From Odontocerum albicorne (Eukaryota > Arthropoda > Insecta > Trichoptera > Odontoceridae), in contig OX463842.1 in the NCBI GenBank assembly GCA_949825065.1, positions 1,185,501 through 1,249,500 of the forward strand: a DNA stretch of 64,000 nucleotides, given 5' to 3'. A program made the translations under genes and the position numbers. Below, one piece after another: positions 57,472 to 64,000 of this stretch. Below the pieces are notes generated by a model. That model was not told where the DNA came from. It made no database searches and saw only the letters and a list, made by a program, of their open reading frames with translations. Position 1 is the first letter of the stretch; the number at the start of each line of letters is the position of its first letter.

Positions 57472-57618
57472 AATCTTGATGTACTGAATCTAGGACTTAA
57501 AATTAAAACGGCAGTCTATAAAACTGTAATAATACCTTTTGTGATACAAGTATATGGATGCAAATCATGTATTCCTTACAAACATGGGTATTTATACGCA
57601 GTAAGGGAATTACAAAAA
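57472..57618 (+). pseudogene. LINE RT segment, inverted 5' part of the same insertion
   Basis: Reads N-L-G-L-K-I-K-T-A-V-Y-K-T-V-I-I-P-F-V-I-Q-V-Y-G-C-K-S and ends V-R-E-L-Q-K then a stop. This is the thumb block L.LKTK..VYK.V..P.LLYGCE.W that precedes the C-terminal block found at 57037-57435. Opposite orientation and adjacency indicate a twin-priming inversion. Confidence 0.72.
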
Positions 57619-58257
57619 TAGGATGAAAATATTGAAGAGATGGTTTATGAGTTTTAAAAGATAACTTAATTTAACCATGTATCGTAACGACTTAAATTAA
57701 CTGGACTGTAACTAAATATGGCGCTACGGGGCTGGGCGGCTATGAGCAAAGTGATAAATGACGGCTGACAACTGACGTGGTGGAATGGACTTATGTAGTT
57801 CTTGGCTCTATGCAGACTCTAAAAGATAAGCTAAAGTGAGAAGAAACGGCTTCCGAGCTAGTGTTTCACTGCTTTACTTGAATTCGTCTGACATGAACTA
57901 TTGTTCTTGGAGAAATTTGTTATTTTTGACTGTCGACTTTCGAGTTGTATTGAAAATTTAAAATTGCTTATCTAACAGGGTTTTTGTAAAAGCAAGGTGA
58001 TTGGAATTTTTCTTTCCATTACATGATGACGAAGTTTAAGTTATTTTTAGATACGTGTTATTTCTTCCCATCTTGAGGCTTTCTTAAGGGGAAATGATCG
58101 GTTTGTTACAAGAGTAATGCTTAGGTCACCCTGGTGTTAAGTGGCATCGTGTGTGTGTGTGTGGTTTATTGACTCAAATGAAAAAAATAATGACGAGGGA
58201 AATTACATACAGTTTTATTTATATTTGAATATTTTTTTGAGACCATGTGACTTAGTT
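57619..58257. other. Unassigned interval
   Basis: 57720-57860 is somewhat GC-richer with no recognised function. A (GT)7 run lies at 58151-58163. Confidence 0.45.
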
Positions 58258-58350
58258 TATAATATTTTGTGTGGTTGTTTGGGAGAGATTTCCATCTAGC
58301 AATAAGTCCACTAGTCCGCTAGATTATTCAGTAATGTAGTGTTTAATTAC
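58258..58350 (+). mobile_element. SINE or LINE 3' tail fragment
   Basis: attttgtgtggttgtttggg, agagatttccatctagcaat, aagtccactagtccgctaga: the shared 3' tail, head missing. Confidence 0.65.
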
Positions 58351-58805
58351 TAAATAAATATAAATATTTGCTTAAGACAGCTTTTCTGAATTTTCAGACC
58401 ATATTATAGAAACAAATTATAAGTAATGTATTATGAAGTATTATATCCTTTATTATTTGTCTACGTTGAAGCTAAACTATTTGATTTATATTTTTTTATT
58501 AATTTACAAAATATGTATTTACGAGTTTCTGAAAGAGAGAATAAAATAGTCCATCCACACTCGACCCTTTGTCATTTTATTTAACCTAAACAAATTTTCA
58601 AAAGGAGGATTTCTATTGAAGGTAATTATATATTTTAAACTAACTAAAGTCCTTGTTATTTGTCAATTCAATAAATCTTGTATGTATGATATGTACAGTA
58701 AATACCTCGTTTGATGAAAGGGCTACATTACTTCAAATCATTACGTTAACAGAATCATCCTTAACGAATGTAAAAATAATACTTAGAGTATAGGGATAGG
58801 TTTCT
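58351..58805. other. AT-rich interval, no feature recognised
   Basis: No structure recognised. Confidence 0.5.
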
Positions 58806-58875
58806 TCAACAGTAAGATGAAGGATAGGCGATTGAGATGGTAGGGGCACGTTGGACGCAGAGCATCCGATCACAG
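58806..58875 (+). pseudogene. Displaced LINE RT fragment
   Basis: acagtaagatgaaggatagg, cgattgagatggtaggggca, cgttggacgcagagcatccg matches 54845-54915, i.e. the S-K-M-E-R-R-L-R-W-Y-G-H block. It lies before the N-terminal part of the next copy, out of normal order. Confidence 0.7.
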
Positions 58876-58889
58876 AAGAAAACAGAGTA

Positions 58890-59552
58890 TATGTACCTAC
58901 CATTCGAGAATACAAATGCTGTCACTGCCGTAACGCAAATGGATGGAGAAACATTACCAAATTGTGACTCCTTTGAGTATCTTGTGTCACTCATCCATAG
59001 CAATGGAGGATGTGCAGCAGATGTAACACATAGAATAAGTGTGGGATGGATGAAGTTTAGATCAATGACGGGAGTTCTATGTGATCCGAAAATGCCAGTA
59101 AAGTTAAAGTAAAAGTATATTAAACGATTGTCAGACCCGCACTCCTCTATGGCTCCGAATGCTGGACGAAGTATAACTCTTACTCCAGGCAACTAGAAAC
59201 TGCTGAAATGCGCATGCCAAGATGGTCAGCTAGTGTGTTCCTAAGAGACAAAATAAAAAGCTCACGCATTCGTGTAAGCCTAGGTGTTACAGACATCAAC
59301 AGTAAGATGGAGGTGAGGCGATTGAGATTGAGGTATGGGCACATTGGACGCAGAGCACCCGAACACATTGTGAACCAGGTAGTCACCATGGATCTTCCTC
59401 GAATAAAAACCAGAGGAAGACCAAATAATTCATGGGTGGTGCAAAATGATAACCTGATGCAGAGGCACGGCCTGCGGGACGTAGTCCGGGACAGAAGAGC
59501 ATGCAACCTGAGGACGAGGAGAGCTGACCCTAACAGTCTTCGAAAACAGTGA
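58890..59552 (+). pseudogene. LINE reverse transcriptase, C-terminal 220 residues ('SLGVTDINSK' family)
   Basis: Longest copy of the family. Order: Q-M-D-G-E-T-L-P-N-C-D-S-F-E-Y-L, G-W-M-K-F-R-S-M-T-G-V-L-C-D-P-K-M-P-V-K-L-K, stop at 59110-59112, T-I-V-R-P-A-L-L-Y-G-S-E-C-W, T-A-E-M-R-M-P-R-W-S-A, S-L-G-V-T-D-I-N-S-K, G-R-P-N-N-S-W-V-V-Q, R-R-A-D-P-N-S-L-R-K-Q and stop at 59550-59552. Broken by a frameshift between 59112 and 59127. The catalytic palm is missing. Confidence 0.9.
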
Positions 59553-59824
59553 GTTGGGATGGAGCCAGGGTGAAGATAGGGATATGTTTCTAAAATTAAA
59601 AAAATAGACGTTTATTTTTTAACTTAAATTTTTTTTTACTAACAAGTAATCTAAAAGTAAAATTTTCGCAAATGTTTTAAAGTCTAATTATGGATATTAA
59701 AAAAAGAGGAATTTTAGTAAATAAAAGAAATGAAAACATGATATTTCATTTTTTCCTTTACTTTTTTCTACTTTTCACTTGATATCTTACTGTTACAGGT
59801 TCAAACATTACGTACCATTATTTT

Positions 59825-60026
59825 TGTAATTTTTTTAGTCAAACACTGTTTATTTCACTTTATGTAACGGTATAACCCTACCAGTTTCCAAGTTTTCACC
59901 TCATTATCAGGGGAGCACAAATATACTTGTTTGTGCTCCCCTGATAATGAGGTGAAAACCTTGAAACCGGCAAGTCTATACCATTATATAGAGTGGAATA
60001 TACAATGTTTGAATAAACAAATTATA
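59825..60026. mobile_element. Fold-back element, copy G
   Basis: Left arm gtcaaacactgtttatttca, gtaacggtataaccctacca, cacctcattatcaggggagc. Short loop (atatactt). Right arm gctcccctgataatgaggtg, aaaaccttgaaaccggcaag, gagtggaatatacaatgttt. It directly abuts copy H. Confidence 0.88.
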
Positions 60027-60028
60027 GT

Positions 60029-60262
60029 GTTGTTTATAGTTAAGGCATTAACGTTGTGGAGGTTTAAAGACATTGTAATTTATTTTTATCAAACACTGTT
60101 TATTCCACAGTCTTGTTTGCGCTCCCCTGAAGATGAGGTGAAATCCTTGAAACCGGTAGGGTTATACCGTCACAAAAAGTGGAATAAACAGTGTTTGATA
60201 AAAATAAATTACAAAATTAGTGTTGTTTAACCTCCACAGTGTTAATGCCTTAACTATAAATA
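60029..60262. mobile_element. Fold-back element, copy H
   Basis: The only copy whose right end also carries the family flank: left tgtttatagttaaggcatta and gttgtggaggtttaaagac; right cctccacagtgttaatgcct and taactataaa in complement. The left arm has an internal deletion (tattccac joined directly to agtcttgtttgcgctcccct). Shares its centre with copy F. Confidence 0.9.
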
Positions 60263-60661
60263 AAACGTTTCTTTTTGTTACACTGTTTCGCGCTACATTA
60301 GAGCCATTTTCAATTAAACGTCTTATAGATGAGACGCTTTCTTGATATAATCGAATAACATTTTTGGTGTTAAAAAAATTTGGTCACACTTCCACATCGA
60401 TATCAGAATTAGCAAATTATTTTTCAGTCGATTTTTATAGTTTTTCGTTCATGAGAGGGTTGTAGTTGTCATTGAGTAATGTCTGAATATATTCAGTGTC
60501 AACTACATTGAACTATTGTTGGTGAGACATGTCAATAAGTAATTTTTCCCATTATTTTTTAATATTGTGCATAACATTTATTACGTTGTAGCATTTCTAT
60601 AATTTCTTTATGATACTTGTTGATTTCTAACAGCATTAACTAATTGAGATAAAGTATGCCT
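60263..60661. other. AT-rich interval, no feature recognised
   Basis: No structure recognised. Confidence 0.5.
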
Positions 60662-61205
60662 ATTGCGACAGGATTTTGAGTACTTGGGCTTTCAGGATGA
60701 ATGACGAGTGGAAGGGATTTATGTAAGCTCGTGAGTGTGGGTTTCTTCTTGTTGTTTTAATTTTGGTTGTTTTTGTATTTGTGTTTCTGTGTATTTTTTT
60801 TTTGTTTTAATTTTGTTTTGATTTTAATTTTTATTCTTATGATTGTGTGCAGTAAAGTGTGGGATAAACATTTTTGGTCTTTCTGGAGTGATGATGTGTG
60901 AGGAGTTGAATTTCGCAAGATGTTTCCAGTTGTAGTTGAGTGTCACTGTCAGGTTGATGAGAGCGTGCAGCGGGGTTTGGTTTTTGTGTAATCAAAAATC
61001 GGAAAGAAGTATCGATTTATTTTTCTCATGCTAAATATCCTCAGTGAGATACAGGCAAAAACCTAGTTTACTGAGGATACGACAAATGAAAGGCAACAAA
61101 CCCAGATCCATTAAAATTGTATGTCCAAATCAAATTATCTGTTGTTTTTCTCAAATTGTGTATATTTCTTGTCATGTGTAATAATAAATAAAAATAAATA
61201 AATGC
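60662..61205 (+). mobile_element. Retroposon of unknown type ('TCATGTGTAATAAT' family), longest copy
   Basis: Starts attgcgacaggattttgagt as in the copy at 30893; shares tgattgtgtgcagtaaagtg, gagtgatgatgtgtgaggag, gagatacaggcaaaaaccta and tatgtccaaatcaaattatc. Ends ttgtcatgtgtaataataaa plus a TAAA tail. No A or B boxes and no coding frame. Could be a LINE 3' end or a nonautonomous derivative. Confidence 0.75.
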
Positions 61206-61370
61206 CGGAAGTAGTATGCTTTAAATGGGCTGAATGATAAATGATATGATATGTTCAGTATACGAAACATATCATCGCTAGAAGTGCGGTATATATATAG
61301 GTACCACTTATGGGGAAATCACTCGTTCGTTCGTCATCATCAGAAATATTTTTTTTCTTTTTTGTCGATT

Positions 61371-61409
61371 ACGTTATAACGAGGTGTGTAAAGCGAGGTG
61401 CTACTGTAC
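61371..61409. mobile_element. Isolated DNA-transposon terminus (Tigger/pogo-like)
   Basis: The complement reads CAGTAGCACCTCGCTTTACA and then cacctcgttataacg, adjoining TA. This is the style of pogo/Tigger inverted repeats. The opposite terminus was not found. Confidence 0.4.
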
Positions 61410-63249
61410 TTATAATACAACGTTAATTTTGAGAACAAGCTTGGCAATAAGGTGCAAGCTTGGCAATGTATAGACTTTGGAAAGCCCTGCAGCCGATACT
61501 GCAGAGCAGCGGAGGTTTCTGCAAGCTTGTTAGATTTGCTTGCAGTTGCACTTCTGTTGCACTTGTTGTTGTACTTCACTTGCACACGTCGTTTGCAGCC
61601 TGCTTGACTTGTCTCTCAGCTGTCTCACGTCTGCCCCGAATAACGCTTAATTTGTTGTTGCCTTTATTAAACCACTTTGATATTTAATACTTCACGCTTG
61701 TGACATATTAATAAACTTAACTTCATACATTACTGCTATTATAAATAAATGATTAAAATGTTTATTAACATTAAAATTGAATTGAACCATTAATGATTTC
61801 AAAAAATCAAATCACAATTTACGCTGTAAAACTCAAATATTTTTACGTCCTTCACATTTCTATCCTTGCACTCAACAAGTTTTATTCTTTTTAATAAATT
61901 GTCTCATTCTTTCAATAATATTGCGTTAGATTCACAAATTAAGGGGGGATATTCTACTCTAGAGGCGTGAATTTCGGGTGCGTTTTCAGACTAAATAAAA
62001 AAAACAAAAAATATTTTTCACATACATTTTTTAGTTTCTTTATTGGTGATTTGAGAATGTATGCCACAAAATTTTTTTGAAGAATAACATTAAAAATTCA
62101 AGATGTTATCAGATGTTAAATTATCTTGCCGTAAAAAAAGGGGGTGAGCTGATCCACATGATTAGAACCCTTTTATATATTCGAAATAAAAATTATACAT
62201 AGTTTCTTAGTAAAAAATAATTTCGATATAGTTGGTAGCAAAGAAAAATTATAAAATGGCGGCAGTCTGAAAAGAATTTTCATTTTTTTACCATTTTATT
62301 CAAATTATACATTTTTTTTAAATAGTAAAAATAAAAGTTATGAATATGTTGTTAATCGTTAAATTTTATAATACTTTTGAGCATCAGAAAAAGAGTCTTA
62401 CATATTACACAGTTCAACAAAATACTGCAGTAGATTATACCCATATGTCTTGTGGAAGTTTAATATCCACCATCGAAACTTTAGGTTTGATCTGTCAGGA
62501 CTATATGTGTGCTTAAGTGAAACAGTTTGAACAGAATAAAAAACACACAGAGGCTTTCCATTATGTATGGTTGACAATCATACTTGATCATAAGACTTAG
62601 TCTATCTAAAACCAATTGAATCTCAGTTTTGTAAAAATCTGTTCCACGATCAATTGATGTAACGGAAAATATTTATAATAATACTTATCCAGATCTATAC
62701 ACTCTCAACAGATGGCGCACTAATAGCACATTATTGCTGATGATATTTAGATAGTTTTGATGTGCTAAAACAGATGTCACATTATTTTTACTTTTGTCAA
62801 TAAAATGAGGTGCGAACTTTTATGAGTAAATTATGAAATATAATTAATTTACTTTTATCTACGTCTTGATGTTGTGTTGATAAATGATATTGGAAGTAGT
62901 TTTGACAATTAGCTGTCAGTTGATGGGTCGGAGAAGTTTTATTGTGTTAAGCACATTATTTCATACGGGAATTTGATGTTAAATGAGTTAATAGTTAACC
63001 CCTTGAATATTTTATATAAGGTACAAGCCCCTTTTATGTTATAAAAATGTAATAATAGTAATGAAACGTTAAAAAAAACCTACAACCGTGGATGACATTA
63101 ATTAATTCGTCTTCAAAATGTGTGTCTAAGATTAATTTTCAACCTACGAAAGTAAGATCATATAACTTCATACCAGAAGGCATTGAACTGGTTGAATGTT
63201 AGAAATAGACACCAAATTCACATACTATATCTATTGTATAGCTATATCT
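61410..63249. other. Unassigned interval
   Basis: A GC-moderate patch at 61440-61640 with unrecognised frames; otherwise AT-rich with homopolymer runs and no structure. Confidence 0.45.
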
Positions 63250-63835
63250 ATTGCATACTATATCTTTTGTACCCTTAACTGTCCCGCCGCCCCCTCTTAC
63301 CTCGCCGAAAATTTTCAGCGTCTTTCCAATCATGGATTAGCGCTACGCTCAAAAAGAGATTGTTTATTGGCCTTTCCAGTTCACCGCTCCTCTTTCTTTA
63401 CGTCGTCCTTTACTGTCCATGCAGTGAGACTCTGGAATCAGTCAAACTAATATAATACTCGCTTCGTCCTTGACATGTTTTAAGAAGCGACTGAAAAAAC
63501 TCTTAATTTCTAGTCAGTAAAATAACGTGTTTCATTCCTGATTTTTCTTTTCCTTTCCTCTCCACCATCCCTTCGTTTCCTTTTGATTGATGATATCTCA
63601 CTTTATATGAAAAATAATGTTCGGGTGATTGTCCGTCTTTGTGGGGCTCGTGGGCATGTTCTCAAGTATATGTTTATGAATTTCGTGGGTATGGATAGTC
63701 ATTTGAATGATTTATGCGACCACGTAACTTGCTTCATTTACTTTTGTCTGGTTAGTTGGAAGAGATTGCCGCCTGGAAATAAGCCCGCCAGATTGTATTG
63801 CAATAAAAGTGTTAAATAAATAAATAAATTAACGT
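63250..63835 (+). mobile_element. Jockey/CR1-like LINE 3' end with the SINE-type tail
   Basis: The coding end reads S-Y-L-A-E-N-F, R-L-S-N-H-G-L-A-L-R, H-R-S-S-F-F-T-S-S-F-T-V-H-A-V-R-L-W-N-Q-S, then shifts frame; F-K-K-R-L-K-K-L follows (63480-63500). R..SS.....S....V.LWN and FKKRLK are the standard finish of jockey/CR1-type RTs. The 3' UTR ends tctggttagttggaagagat, tgccgcctggaaataagccc, gccagattgtattgcaataa and (TAAA)n. That tail matches the 3' ends of the SINEs (8422, 30435, 49193 and others). Confidence 0.8.
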
Positions 63836-64000
63836 TTTAATAATTAATTGTTCTAAGTACCAACGTTTACATTAATAAATAGGAAGGTGTTCTCTCTAAA
63901 AAGAGCCATCACAAATTCGCATTGTTGGTGGCCATCTCAACTTGCAGACCTGCCCACATAAAGTGAGGTGAGCTCAAGCACCTCGTCGGTTATCTTCACC
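63836..64000. other. Window end, no feature recognised
   Basis: A GC-richer stretch with no recognised feature. Confidence 0.4.

Overview
The window reads as repeat-dense, AT-rich nuclear DNA of an arthropod, most likely an insect. That is inferred from the element types: RTE-like and jockey-like non-LTR retrotransposon debris, tRNA-derived SINEs, a classical D34D mariner, TTAA-flanked and TA-flanked MITEs, and many satellites and minisatellites. I cannot name the species. I see no intact host protein gene, no rRNA or standalone tRNA gene, no CRISPR array and no recognisable viral insertion. Almost every coding signal is a broken transposon fragment.

Layout. 0-5 kb: jockey-like and RTE-like reverse-transcriptase (RT) ends, then a 0.67-kb fold-back element. 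5-10 kb: a TTAA-flanked element, a CpG-free 170-bp satellite (10 units), a head-to-head SINE pair joined by a near-perfect palindrome, and a 49-bp minisatellite organised into 373-bp higher-order units. 10-21 kb: RT tails of several LINE families, one with a 5' inversion; fold-back and TTAA elements; an LTR-like block. 21-30 kb: minisatellites, a deleted LINE, a TA-flanked MITE, and the longest RTE-like RT remnant (minus strand). 30-38 kb: SINEs, LTR-like copies, a fold-back MITE, a transposase relic and (AT)62. 38-46 kb: SINEs, three minisatellites, LINE remnants and a MITE nested in a LINE. 46-60 kb: nested insertions (DNA transposon in LINE, TTAA element in SINE), mariner, RT relics, and a second 5'-inverted LINE. 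60-64 kb: fold-back copies, a recurrent retroposon, and a LINE 3' end whose tail matches that of the SINEs.

The elements depend on one another. The jockey/CR1-like LINE ending near 63.8 kb carries the same 3' tail as about a dozen SINE copies, so it is a plausible supplier of their retrotransposition machinery. The TTAA-flanked, TA-flanked and fold-back elements carry no transposase and would need one in trans. The most distinctive recurrent structure is a fold-back family (eight copies) with arms of about 100 bp, which would form long hairpins if transcribed.

Limits: all similarity calls are from reading translations and repeats by eye. Boundaries are approximate unless a target-site duplication is given.
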